A stretch of DNA of 64,000 nucleotides from assembly GCF_008329905.1 (NCBI RefSeq), contig NZ_CP032155.1, positions 3,162,001 to 3,226,000 on the forward strand, written 5' to 3'. Positions 32,430 to 40,643 of this stretch are shown here, piece by piece. Positions within the stretch are counted from its first letter, which is position 1. Each line of letters opens with the position of its first letter. The translations under genes and the position numbers were made by a program. Under the pieces are notes generated by a model. That model had not been told where the DNA came from and did no database searches. It saw only the letters and a program-made list of their open reading frames with translations. The DNA comes from Mycobacterium sp. ELW1 (GTDB taxonomy: Bacteria; Actinomycetota; Actinomycetes; Mycobacteriales; Mycobacteriaceae).

Positions 32430-32485
32430 GATCATACACAGTGAACCTCATTCGTATGATCTGTGCAATTCGGGTACGGTACCGT
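32430..32485. promoter_or_regulatory. Operator-like inverted repeats before the TetR gene at 32530
   Basis: GATCATAC (32430-32437) pairs with GTATGATC (32454-32461) over 8 bp. ACGGTACCGT (32476-32485) is a perfect palindrome, extendable to 16 bp with one mismatched pair. Both lie 45-100 bp before the TetR start, as for autoregulation. Confidence 0.5.
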
Positions 32486-32529
32486 TCCAGCGGACGGCGG
32501 CCTCGCCACACGATGCGGCAGGAGACGGT

Positions 32530-33168
32530 ATGCGCACTCGCGGGTGGGGAGGCGATGTTCCGGCGTCGGACGCGGAGGCGATCACCCGTATCCTCACCGG
32601 GGCGCGTAGCGCGATAGAAGAATTCGGCGAGCGGACGACCATTGCGGACGTCGCGCGAGTCTTGGGAGTGACCCGGCAGACGATCTATCACTACTTCGCC
32701 AATACCGACCAGCTGATGGCGGCCGTCGGGGCGGAGGCGTCCACAAGCTTCATCGAGGGAATACAGGCGTCGCTCCGCGGTATCACCGATCCGGCCGATG
32801 CTGTTGTCGAAGGGATTGCGCTCGCCCTCGAGCGACTCCCGGGTGACCCTCTCGTAGGGCTGATGGTGCGGGCGCAACGTGCGACCGCACTGGCTGAAAT
32901 CGTTCTGCGCGAGAACTCCAACGCGCGAATACAGGGCCGCGCCATGCTCCTCGGGCTGGACATCGACTGGTCCGCCCTGCCGCCGGGCGCCGTTGACGAT
33001 GTTCTGCATATCTCTCTTCGGACACTGCAGTCGTTGATCATCTCGCCGCTGGATGATTCGAACGAACTTCGTGAGCTCCTCCGGCTGTGGATTGCCCCGG
33101 CGATCCGCGCAATGCAGAGCGAAGCGGCCTCACCACCATCCAGACCGGCGCGAAGGCGGCAAGGCTGA
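32530..33168 (+). CDS. TetR-family regulator between the two catabolic cassettes
   Basis: A 212-residue repressor: helix-turn-helix at about residues 20-63 (ITRILTGARSAIEEFGERTTIADVARVLGVTRQTIYHYFANTDQLM). The C-terminal domain suggests a hydrophobic ligand pocket but none can be named. ATG 32530; two operator-like inverted repeats precede it. Neither neighbour is an obvious target, but cassette 1 ends about 700 bp upstream. The palindrome ACGGTACCGT does not recur in the cassette promoters that I inspected. Confidence 0.85.
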   Translation: MRTRGWGGDVPASDAEAITRILTGARSAIEEFGERTTIADVARVLGVTRQTIYHYFANTDQLMAAVGAEASTSFIEGIQASLRGITDPADAVVEGIALALERLPGDPLVGLMVRAQRATALAEIVLRENSNARIQGRAMLLGLDIDWSALPPGAVDDVLHISLRTLQSLIISPLDDSNELRELLRLWIAPAIRAMQSEAASPPSRPARRRQG

Positions 33169-33214
33169 CGCGCGAGATGACCCGTCACCCCGGATGCCTC
33201 GCCCCGACGTCGCC

Positions 33215-34498
33215 TCAGTCTTTCTCGTCGTCTTTGGGCAGCAATCGTTCCGGGTGGTGATAGTCGTTGGTGCCGCCGCGCAGCGGGACGCCGGGCGGTG
33301 GGATCCACTCGGTCTGACCGTCGGGACGCTGTCGGGTTGTCCAGCCCTCGTTTTCGACAACGAGGTTGTCGCATTTACACGCCAGGGTCATGTCGTCGAT
33401 GTCGGTGTTGCCGCCGTGCTTCCAGTCCTTGGCTGCATGGTGGACCTGGCTGTTGTAACCATTGACTGTGCAACCGGGCGCGGTGCAACCACGATATTTG
33501 GCCAACAACATGATTCGTTGATCTGCCGACGCCAACCTCTTGCTTCGGCCCAACCACAGCGATCGGCCCGTCACGCCGTCGAACACCGCCAGATAGTTGT
33601 ATGAGGATGCGGCTGCCCTGATGAGATCCGTGATCGGAACCAGCGTTCCGCCGGCGGTGACTGCGTGCCCCGCGCCGCTCTGGAGCTCCTGCAGGGTGGT
33701 CGTCACGATCATGGTGACTGGAAGTCCATTGTGCTGGCCCAGTTTCGGATCTCCGAGACGGCTGCGGACCATGTCGGCCAACGCGTCGTGTTGGCGCTGG
33801 GCATGACTGCGAAGATCGTCGGGCTCCGGCGCGGCAGCCTTGGCGAAGAACGCATCCAGTTGTGCCCGCAGCACCGGATCGGCGATCAGCTTTCCGGCGC
33901 TCATCCCGTCGGGGCGCTGGCCCCCGCACCACTGGAAGCCACGCTTACGGGCCCGGTCTTCCTCAGAGTATTTGCCGTCGGGGTTGAGGTGCACGGCCAA
34001 CCGATCGGCGACCTTCTCCAGTTGATCGGGCCGCATCGTCCGGGCGTGCTGCGCCAAGGTGCGCTCGGCGTTGTCCACCTCGACCGGGCCGACGTGATCG
34101 GGTATGTCACGGAAGAACTTCTGGATGACTCGGACATGCTCGTCGTCCAATTCGCCGGCCGCCCAGGCCTTCCCGGTCTCCGGCAGCAGCGCCGCCAACG
34201 GCTCGCCGGTCAACGTGGTGCGCGGGGTCAGCTGTTGGGCGTCGCGCAGTCGGCGCTTGGCCGCCGTCCGGCTGATCCGCAACACGTCAGCCAGCACGAT
34301 CGAAATCGGCGGGCAGCCCTCGTAGCGCTCCAGGTGCGTGATCTGCTCGTGGGACACCGCGAGCTGGCGACGTACCGCACCTTCCAGACGTTCTACAGCA
34401 GCGAACCGCTGCTGCGGGGGCAGCTCCTCGATGTCGGCGGCACCCAGCATCTCGACCGCGGCGTCGAGTGCGTCCAGCGCCGCCGTGATCGAACCCAT
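33215..34498 (-). CDS. DUF222/HNH endonuclease-like protein (13E12 repeat family)
   Basis: A 427-residue protein of the mycobacterial 13E12 family. The N-terminal DUF222 region (1-290) has DVLRISRTAAKRRLRDAQQLTPRTTLTGEPLAALLPETGKAW and ARTMRPDQLEKVADRLAVHLNPDG. The C-terminal HNH nuclease motif, about 340-385, reads KYRGCTAPGCTVNGYNSQVHHAAKDWKHGGNTDIDDMTLACKCDN, with zinc-type cysteines. These genes occur in many near-identical copies in mycobacteria, sometimes as sites of integration or rearrangement. It appears intact. It lies between the two catabolic cassettes. Confidence 0.88.
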   Translation of the reverse strand: MGSITAALDALDAAVEMLGAADIEELPPQQRFAAVERLEGAVRRQLAVSHEQITHLERYEGCPPISIVLADVLRISRTAAKRRLRDAQQLTPRTTLTGEPLAALLPETGKAWAAGELDDEHVRVIQKFFRDIPDHVGPVEVDNAERTLAQHARTMRPDQLEKVADRLAVHLNPDGKYSEEDRARKRGFQWCGGQRPDGMSAGKLIADPVLRAQLDAFFAKAAAPEPDDLRSHAQRQHDALADMVRSRLGDPKLGQHNGLPVTMIVTTTLQELQSGAGHAVTAGGTLVPITDLIRAAASSYNYLAVFDGVTGRSLWLGRSKRLASADQRIMLLAKYRGCTAPGCTVNGYNSQVHHAAKDWKHGGNTDIDDMTLACKCDNLVVENEGWTTRQRPDGQTEWIPPPGVPLRGGTNDYHHPERLLPKDDEKD

Positions 34499-34588
34499 GT
34501 TCGAATTCTACGTTGGGCCACCGACAATTCCGCCGCGCTCGACCGGATCTGTTGATGAATGCAGCTGTGTGGAAAATCCTCCACCGCT

Positions 34589-35722
34589 TTACAATTCGGC
34601 CGCCTGAGCCGCCAGGTTCTGCTCGACCTCCTGCTGCCACGCGTCACGCGGCCGGGAGACATCGACCTCGTATTCGAACCGGTCGACCATATCCGGCGTC
34701 ACATCGGCCACATCGACGTAGAACTGCTCGTACCAGCGGCGAAGTTGGTACACCGGTCCGTCTTCTTCGCACAGCAGTGGATTCTCGATCCTGGTCTTAT
34801 TCCGCCAGATCTCGACATCCTGCTCGAAGCCCATCTTGACGTAGTCCCCGAGCGCGACGGCGGCCTGCATAGCCGCTTCTTCCGGCAGATCGGGAGATTT
34901 CTTGACGATGATCCCGTATTGCAGCACAAAGGAATTCGCGTCGATCGGGTAGTGACAATTGAGCAGGACGGTCTGCTGGTCGCCATGCTCGTAGTGGTAG
35001 AGGAGGTCATCGATCATGAACGACGGCCCCCAGTACGACGCCACCGACGTCGTGCCCAGCATCACCGGACCTTCGGGCAGCGGCTGGTCCCGACGCACAC
35101 CGCTGTTCATGTACTGGGTGGCGACGTGCCCCTCGAAGATGTTCTTGAAGAACGTCGGCATTGCGGAGTGCACGTAGAAGAAGTGGGCCATGTCGACGAC
35201 GTTGTCGATGATCTCCCGGCAATTCGAGTTGACCACCGTGGTGTACCAGTGCCAGTCGGTCCACTCGTCGCTGCCTGCGCCCTCGATACGCGGGATGACG
35301 ACTCCGGCTGGGGGTGGGTTGCCTTCCGGGTCGTTCCAGACGAACAGCATCCCGTCCTGTTCGAGCGTCAACCAGGTCGCGGTCCGGGCCAGCTTGGGAA
35401 CCCTGCGGCTGTACGGAACCTGCTTGCAACGGCCGTCGCCGCCCCAGCGCCAGTCATGGAAGGGGCAGGCGATCTCGTTTCCTTTGACCTCGCCCGCCGA
35501 CAGATCGCCACCCATATGCCGGCAGTAACCGTCCAGCACGTTGAGCACCTGATCGGCACCGCGGAACACGACCAGTTTCTTGCCGAACGCGTTCACCGCG
35601 TGCGGCGTCCCGTCGCCGAGGTCCCGGGTCAACCCCAGGCAGTGCCATCCCCGTGCGAATCGAGTGGGTGGCGTGCCAGCCTCGATCTGGCGTACCTCGA
35701 CCTCGGTATCCATCGCCGTCAT
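34589..35722 (-). CDS. KshA-like Rieske oxygenase, copy 1
   Basis: A 377-residue terminal oxygenase of the 3-ketosteroid 9alpha-hydroxylase class. The Rieske 2Fe-2S ligands are Cys67/His69 and Cys86/His89, and the mononuclear iron site is D-x3-D-x2-H-x4-H at 173-185 (DNVVDMAHFFYVH). FARGWHCLGLTRDLGDG and VWNDPEGNPPP are KshA-like. It needs a reductase/ferredoxin; the 2Fe-2S protein at 40180 may serve, but no complete KshB is present. ATG 35722 follows GACGGAGG. A closely related second copy lies at 59426, beside KstD. Hydroxylation should destabilise a ring, as in steroid B-ring opening. Confidence 0.9.
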   Translation of the reverse strand: MTAMDTEVEVRQIEAGTPPTRFARGWHCLGLTRDLGDGTPHAVNAFGKKLVVFRGADQVLNVLDGYCRHMGGDLSAGEVKGNEIACPFHDWRWGGDGRCKQVPYSRRVPKLARTATWLTLEQDGMLFVWNDPEGNPPPAGVVIPRIEGAGSDEWTDWHWYTTVVNSNCREIIDNVVDMAHFFYVHSAMPTFFKNIFEGHVATQYMNSGVRRDQPLPEGPVMLGTTSVASYWGPSFMIDDLLYHYEHGDQQTVLLNCHYPIDANSFVLQYGIIVKKSPDLPEEAAMQAAVALGDYVKMGFEQDVEIWRNKTRIENPLLCEEDGPVYQLRRWYEQFYVDVADVTPDMVDRFEYEVDVSRPRDAWQQEVEQNLAAQAAEL

Positions 35723-35832
35723 GTCGGACCTCCGTCATTGACCCGTCCCTGACAGCGTGACACCGCCCCACGGCACGTGTCGGCAGAACGACCAGGTTCC
35801 CCGCGACGACAGCACCGGCGCGGCTGCCGCCG

Positions 35833-36705
35833 CTATCCCCCACTCTCGCCGCGAGGCGTGCGACTCCCCGCGGCCATCGCCTTGGCGTCGAGACCCCCGA
35901 GCGAGTCCTGGCCCACCTCCGCGTTATGCGCGTGGGCGAAGTGGTGCAGTCCGAAGACGGCGTCCATCCCGTTGCGCAGACCCATCTGGTCCTCGCACTG
36001 ATTGACGGCCCGCTTGGCCAGGGCCAGACCGAATCTCGGCATGGTGCCGATACGGTCCGCAACCTCGAACACGGCGCCCCGAAGCTCCGCTTTGGGCACC
36101 ACCTTGTTGACCATTCCGATCTCGTAGGCGCGCTGAGCGCTGAACTGTTCTCCGGTGAACAACATCTCTTTCGCGAACCGGGAGCCCAGAATCCAGGGAT
36201 GGGCGAAGTACTCGACACCCGGAATGCCCATCCGCACAACAGGATCAGCGAAGAAGGCATCCTCGGAGGCGATGATCATGTCGCAGACCCAGGCCAGCAT
36301 GAGACCGCCCGCGATGCAGGCGCCGTGCACCATCGCGATGGTGGGCTTGGGAATTTCGCGCCATCGTCGGCACATCCCCAGATAGACCTCGACTTCGCGG
36401 GCGTAGCGCATATCGCCGCCCTCTTTGTCGACGTGATCCCACCACAGCGCGGCCTTGTTGTCGTAGGAGACGTGGTGGTCGCGGTCCGGTGTGCCGATGT
36501 CATGCCCTGCGCTGAAGTGCTCACCGTTGCCGGCCAGCACGATAACGCGCACTTCATCGTCGGAGACCGCCCGCTGGAAGGCGGCGTCGAGCGCGTACGT
36601 CATCACGGAGTTCTGGGCGTTGCGATAACGCGGCCGATTCATCGTGACGATCGCCGTCCCGTCGACGACTTCGTAGGTCACCACGTCAGTGTCGTGTGCA
36701 GTCAT
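35833..36705 (-). CDS. Enoyl-CoA hydratase/isomerase family protein
   Basis: A 290-residue crotonase-fold protein. It shows VVDGTAIVTMNRPRYRNAQN, the oxyanion loop FSAGHDIGTPDR (about 67-78), then a nonstandard insert WWDHVDKEGGDMRYAREVE, and KPTIAMVHGACIAGGLMLAWVCDMIIASEDAFFADP. Glu residues of classical hydratases at the second oxyanion segment are VRMG-IPGVEYF here. Likely acts on an acyl-CoA intermediate of the degraded ring. ATG 36705 has an excellent GGAGGG site. Its gene is downstream of two SDRs and BVMO copy 2 on the same strand, separated by a 128-bp gap with a hairpin. Confidence 0.85.
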   Translation of the reverse strand: MTAHDTDVVTYEVVDGTAIVTMNRPRYRNAQNSVMTYALDAAFQRAVSDDEVRVIVLAGNGEHFSAGHDIGTPDRDHHVSYDNKAALWWDHVDKEGGDMRYAREVEVYLGMCRRWREIPKPTIAMVHGACIAGGLMLAWVCDMIIASEDAFFADPVVRMGIPGVEYFAHPWILGSRFAKEMLFTGEQFSAQRAYEIGMVNKVVPKAELRGAVFEVADRIGTMPRFGLALAKRAVNQCEDQMGLRNGMDAVFGLHHFAHAHNAEVGQDSLGGLDAKAMAAGSRTPRGESGG

Positions 36706-36780
36706 TCCAACCCTCCGCATCCCTCGGTGTCTGCCTCCAATGTGCATCGCAGCAGACAGCCGTTCGCATGCAATGTGCCA

Positions 36781-36804
36781 GTGACCGGGAGTTGGCCCGG
36801 TCAC
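36781..36804. promoter_or_regulatory. Inverted repeat GTGACCGGG / CCCGGTCAC before the hydratase gene
   Basis: 9-bp perfect arms (36781-36789, 36796-36804), 6-nt loop, in the 128-bp gap between the SDR and hydratase genes. No T run follows. The left arm resembles the island promoter element (AGTGACCGGGAGT). Could be an operator or a weak attenuator. Confidence 0.4.
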
Positions 36805-36833
36805 AGCTCACCCCGACGGCGGTTCTCCGCTTC

Positions 36834-37667
36834 TCATCGTTGGGTGGCGCCAGCATCCACTGGCAAGCTTGTCGAGGTGATGTAGCGCGCCTCGTCGGAC
36901 GCGAGGAACAGGCTGGCGTTCGCGACGTCCACCGGGTCTACCCAGGGCACCGGCAGCATGTTCATCCCGCTGGCTGCCTCGGCGAATTCTTGTCGGCTCG
37001 GGGGGCGGCTCAAGTCGGGCCGAAACGCGCTGCTGACGACATCGTTCTGGATCATCGGCGTATCGACGTTCGTGGGGTGCACACAGTTGACCCGAATGCC
37101 GAACGGCGCCAGGTCAATCGCCAGACTTCGCATCAGGCCGACGACACCATGTTTGGCGGCCGTGTAGTGAGCGACGCCGACGAGGCCCCGCAGCCCGGCG
37201 ATTGAACTCACCAACACGATGGAACCTGCCCCACGGGGGATCAGATGTGGCGTCGTGGCGGTGCAGGTGTTCCACACGCCGGTGAGATTGACGTCGAGCA
37301 TAGTCCGCCACATGGACTCGGCCATGTCGACGGCGGGGGCGCGTGAGGTGATTCCCGCTGTGGCACAGACGATATCGAGACCGCCGAAACGGTCGGCGCC
37401 CCGGCCGGCCGCCACTCGTAACGCGTCCACATCGCGTACGTCGACGGTCTCGGTCACGATACGGCCGCCAAGGTTCTCGACCAGCCGGGCCGTCTCGTCG
37501 AGATCGTCCCGCGTGCTCGCCGGCACCTGCACCGACTCGACAGGTCCGCACAGGTCGACGCCGACGATCGCCGCGCCTTCCTGGGCGAACCGCACCGCCT
37601 GTGCGCGGCCGATTCCGCGCGCCGCCCCGGTGATGAATGCGGTCTTACCCGCCAGCCGTCCCGTCAT
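36834..37667 (-). CDS. Short-chain dehydrogenase/reductase (SDR), with second SDR upstream
   Basis: A 277-residue NAD(P)-dependent classical SDR. Cofactor motif TGAARGIG (13-20), acidic residue after strand 2 (IVGVDLCG) favouring NAD+, and Ser-Tyr-Lys catalytic triad in VLVSSIAG and HYTAAKHGVVG. Mycofactocin-associated SDRs have a similar inserted segment (VQVPASTRDDLDETARLVENLGGR); that insertion is present here, so a mycofactocin-coupled alcohol dehydrogenase is possible. The start overlaps the upstream SDR stop (ATGA). Likely oxidises a hydroxyl of the catabolite. Confidence 0.85.
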   Translation of the reverse strand: MTGRLAGKTAFITGAARGIGRAQAVRFAQEGAAIVGVDLCGPVESVQVPASTRDDLDETARLVENLGGRIVTETVDVRDVDALRVAAGRGADRFGGLDIVCATAGITSRAPAVDMAESMWRTMLDVNLTGVWNTCTATTPHLIPRGAGSIVLVSSIAGLRGLVGVAHYTAAKHGVVGLMRSLAIDLAPFGIRVNCVHPTNVDTPMIQNDVVSSAFRPDLSRPPSRQEFAEAASGMNMLPVPWVDPVDVANASLFLASDEARYITSTSLPVDAGATQR

Positions 37668-38467
37668 GTCGTCTTCTGGGTCAGGCCCGCGTCGACGACG
37701 AGCTGAGTGCCGGTGATGTAGCGGGCATGGTCCGAGGCGAGGAAGACGACGGCATTGGCCACGTCGACGGGCTCGACCCACGGCACCGGAAGCAGGTTCC
37801 GCGCAGTGAGCACCTCGGCGGCATCAGCCTCGGTAGGGTCGTCGAGGTCCGGCCGTAACCGCCGGTACGTCGCCGGATTTCGCACCATCGGTGTGGCGAC
37901 GGCACCGGGGTGCACGGTATTGACCCGAATGCTTCGCGGACCCAGCTCATTGGCCAGTGTGCGGGCCAGGCCGACGACAGCATGCTTACTGGCCGTGTAG
38001 TGGGCGGTGCCGGCGGTGCCGCGTAAGCCGTTGGTGGAGCTGATGATCACGACGGAGCCGCCCTCGGACCCGACATGCGGCACACCCGCTCGGACGGTGT
38101 GCCATACCCCGGTGAGATTGACGTCGATAGTGCGCTGCCAGTCCTGAGCAGTGATCTGCCACGCCGGGGCGCCGGGACTGTGGATGCCGGCGTTGGCGAC
38201 GATCACGTCGAGGCGGCCGAGGCGCTCGATCCCTGCATCCACCGCGGCGGTGACTGCGGCAAGGTCGGCGACGTCGGCCGTCCCGAGGACGGCGCGCCGG
38301 CCCCGCTGTTCCACCCGCAGTGCCGTCTCACGTAGATCATCGGCCGCGTCGCTGTGGTCGAGCATGATGACGTCGGCACCCTCGTCGGCGAACCGCTCAC
38401 AGTGCACGCGACCCGTGCCGCGTCCCGCCCCGGTGACCAGGACGACCTTCCCCGATAGGCGTGACAT
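37664..38467 (-). CDS. Short-chain dehydrogenase/reductase, first of a pair
   Basis: A 267-residue classical SDR: TGAGRGTGR cofactor loop (12-20), Asp after strand 2 (VIMLDHSD) for NAD+, VANAGIHSPG, catalytic SSTNGLRG Ser and HYTASKHAVVG Tyr/Lys, and a C-terminal DHARYITGTQLVVDAGLTQ. It starts directly after the BVMO copy 2 stop and overlaps the next SDR, so BVMO2-SDR-SDR form an operon. Probably a hydroxysteroid-type dehydrogenase preparing the ketone for the BVMO, by inference from position. Confidence 0.87.
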   Translation of the reverse strand: MSRLSGKVVLVTGAGRGTGRVHCERFADEGADVIMLDHSDAADDLRETALRVEQRGRRAVLGTADVADLAAVTAAVDAGIERLGRLDVIVANAGIHSPGAPAWQITAQDWQRTIDVNLTGVWHTVRAGVPHVGSEGGSVVIISSTNGLRGTAGTAHYTASKHAVVGLARTLANELGPRSIRVNTVHPGAVATPMVRNPATYRRLRPDLDDPTEADAAEVLTARNLLPVPWVEPVDVANAVVFLASDHARYITGTQLVVDAGLTQKTT

Positions 38468-40081
38468 TCACGGCGCCTTGAGCAGATCGAAGCCCTTGTA
38501 CCCGGCGCCGGCCACCTCGTTGCAGATGTCGAGGTAGGTGCCGAAGCCGCCGATGAACAACATGAATTGGCGTGGTTTGCCGGGCACGTTTGCCCCCAGG
38601 TACCAGGAGTTGGCCTTGGTGAACAGTGTCGCCTCGGCGCGTTGCGCGCATTCCGCGATCCAGGAGTCCACGGCGTCGGCGGTCGGTTCGATTCCGGCGT
38701 AACCGTTTTCGTCGAGGTATGAGATGACATCGGAAATCCAGTTCACGTGGGCCTCGGCATGCAGCACCATGTTGGCCAGCACCGCCGGCGCCCCGGGGCC
38801 GGACACCAGAAACAGATTGGGGAACCCGTCGGTGCCCAATCCCAGATACGTGCGCGGCCCGTCGGCCCAGTCCTGCACCAGCCGTTGACCGGCGCGACCC
38901 ACGATGTCGATCTTGGCCAGAGTGCCGGTCATGGCATCGAACCCGGTTGCCAGAACCAACGCGTCGATGTCGAAGTGCGTTTCAGCGGTGGTGATTCCGG
39001 TTTCGTCGATCGACTCGATGGGCGTCTTGCGCACACTGACGAGCCGGACGTTGGGCCGGTTGAACGTCTGGAAGTACTGGGAGTCCGTGCAGATTCGCTT
39101 GGTGCCGATCGGATGGTCGTCGGGGATCAGCAAATCGGCCAGATCCGGATCGTCGATGACCGCGCGGATCTTCTCCTCGTAGAACTTGCGGGCTTCCTCG
39201 TTGGCGTCCAGGGACACCATCTGATCGGCGAAGGTCTTGGAGAACAAGACGCCCCCGAGTTCCCAGCGCGTTTCGAAAGCGGCCCGCCGTTCCTCGGGGG
39301 TGGCGTCCATGGTCAGCTTCGGATGCGCGACATGCGGTGACCCGCCGCCACTGCGCCACGACATCCGCCGACGCTCGGCGTAGTTGGCTTTGATGTCGGC
39401 GATTTCCTCGGCCGTCAACGGCCGGTTGCCGGCCGGCACGCTGTAGTTCGGCGTGCGTTGAAACACATACAGCTGCTGGGCTTGTTCGGCGATGATCGGG
39501 ATGGATTGAACTCCCGAAGACCCGGTACCGATCACGGCGACGCGCTTGCCGGTGAAGTCCACGCCCTCATGGGGCCAGTGCGCCGTGTGGTAGATCTCGC
39601 CTCGGAAGCGCTCCAGCCCTGGGAAATTCGGTGTGATGGAGGCCGACAGGGGGCCTGTTGCCATCACCACGAATCTCGCCACGACGCTCTCCCCTGCGTC
39701 GGTGCTCACCGTCCAGCGCACCGTCTGCTCGTCGAGCACCGCGCCCACCACGCGAGTGTTGAAGGTGATGTCGCGGCGCAGGTCCAGCTTGTCGGCCACC
39801 CAATTGATGTACGCCAGGATCTCGGCCTGAGTGGCGTACTTCTCGGTCCACGTCCACTCCTGCTGCAACTCGTCGGAGAACGAATAGCAGTAGTCCACGC
39901 TTTCGACATCACAGCGAGCGCCTGGATAGCGGTTGAAGTACCAGGTGCCGCCGACATCAGGTGCCCCCTCGAACACCCGCACCGACAGCCCCTGCGAGCG
40001 GAACTTGTGCAGGGCGTACAGGCCGGCGAACCCGGCCCCCACCACAACGACATCGACATGGGACTTCGATCCAGTGCTCAC
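38468..40081 (-). CDS. Baeyer-Villiger monooxygenase, PAMO/STMO-like, copy 2
   Basis: A 537-residue type I BVMO, aligned end to end with copy 1 at 26550. FAD fold VVVVGAGFAGLYALHKF, WYFNRYPGARCDVES, fingerprint FRGEIYHTAHWP (FxGxxxHxxxWP), NADPH fold VAVIGTGSSGVQSIP, and C-terminal SWYLGANVPGKPRQFMLFIGGFGTY. GTG 40081 follows the -10 TACCGT by eight bases, with the island element NNTCANCGGGAGA 28 bp further up. First gene of the BVMO-SDR-SDR operon, divergent from ferredoxin-HsaA-HsaC-flavoprotein. Confidence 0.9.
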   Translation of the reverse strand: MSTGSKSHVDVVVVGAGFAGLYALHKFRSQGLSVRVFEGAPDVGGTWYFNRYPGARCDVESVDYCYSFSDELQQEWTWTEKYATQAEILAYINWVADKLDLRRDITFNTRVVGAVLDEQTVRWTVSTDAGESVVARFVVMATGPLSASITPNFPGLERFRGEIYHTAHWPHEGVDFTGKRVAVIGTGSSGVQSIPIIAEQAQQLYVFQRTPNYSVPAGNRPLTAEEIADIKANYAERRRMSWRSGGGSPHVAHPKLTMDATPEERRAAFETRWELGGVLFSKTFADQMVSLDANEEARKFYEEKIRAVIDDPDLADLLIPDDHPIGTKRICTDSQYFQTFNRPNVRLVSVRKTPIESIDETGITTAETHFDIDALVLATGFDAMTGTLAKIDIVGRAGQRLVQDWADGPRTYLGLGTDGFPNLFLVSGPGAPAVLANMVLHAEAHVNWISDVISYLDENGYAGIEPTADAVDSWIAECAQRAEATLFTKANSWYLGANVPGKPRQFMLFIGGFGTYLDICNEVAGAGYKGFDLLKAP

Positions 40082-40089
40082 ACGCCGAA

Positions 40090-40136
40090 ACGGTAGGCGG
40101 TCCGCGCTCTCGCACCGGGGCGGTCTCCCGGTGACC
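40090..40136 (-). promoter_or_regulatory. Promoter of BVMO copy 2 with island element
   Basis: On the minus strand: GGTCACCGGGAGA (40136-40124), 28-bp gap, -10 TACCGT (40095-40090), eight bases, GTG 40081. The geometry matches the promoters of the genes starting at 50499, 53314 and 60709. Confidence 0.6.
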
Positions 40137-40179
40137 GGACGCAGAGACGCCCCGTCCCGGCCATCGGGCCGCAGAATCG

Positions 40180-40545
40180 ATGCCTATGTCAGACGTCGAC
40201 AACCGCAGCGAATTACCCGGTGACCTTCTCGGAGATGACACCAGCTCAGCGGCAACCACTTTCGGCAGTACCGACACCGCGACCGTTCGGGTTGATCTGG
40301 ACGGAACCAGTCACCATCTGCGGTGGCCCCGGGACGCCACACTGGTCGACACCTTGATCTCAGCCGGAATCGAGGCCCCCCACTCCTGCCGTGAAGGCCA
40401 CTGCGGGTCATGCGTGGCGACTGCCGTGCGCGGTGAGGTGCACATGGCCAGCTGCGGCATCCTCGAGCCCGACGACCTTGCCGACGGCCTGATCCTGGGT
40501 TGCCAAGCCAGGCCCGTGTCTGACGACCTGCACATCGAGTACTGA
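40180..40545 (+). CDS. Plant-type 2Fe-2S ferredoxin (KshB C-terminal-like, standalone)
   Basis: A 121-residue electron carrier. Ligands Cys70, Cys75, Cys78 (CREGHCGSC) and Cys108 (GLILGCQARP), as in the ferredoxin domain at the C-terminus of KshB-type reductases. The FAD/NADH part of KshB is absent, so it must receive electrons from a separate reductase. Natural partner of the KshA-like oxygenases in the window. ATG 40180 (or 40186). It heads the operon with the second HsaA-, HsaC- and KstD-like genes; cassette 1 has no counterpart. Confidence 0.85.
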   Translation: MPMSDVDNRSELPGDLLGDDTSSAATTFGSTDTATVRVDLDGTSHHLRWPRDATLVDTLISAGIEAPHSCREGHCGSCVATAVRGEVHMASCGILEPDDLADGLILGCQARPVSDDLHIEY

Positions 40546-40568
40546 AGGCACGGCCACAACAGCTTTCC

Positions 40569-40581
40569 GCTGACCGGGAAG
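40569..40581 (+). promoter_or_regulatory. Weak copy of the island element before HsaA-like copy 2
   Basis: GCTGACCGGGAAG differs at a few positions from NNTCANCGGGAGA. 28 bp downstream is CACGAT, a poor -10. It may provide an internal promoter between ferredoxin and the HsaA-like gene. Confidence 0.3.
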
Positions 40582-40643
40582 CACCGCAGCGGGTGCACCA
40601 GTGGCGGTCCACGATCAGTGTCAGCCAGCGACGATAGGACCAG

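Noticed and set aside
35926..36885. 319-codon plus-strand frame
   Set aside because: Antisense to the hydratase gene; no recognisable motif.
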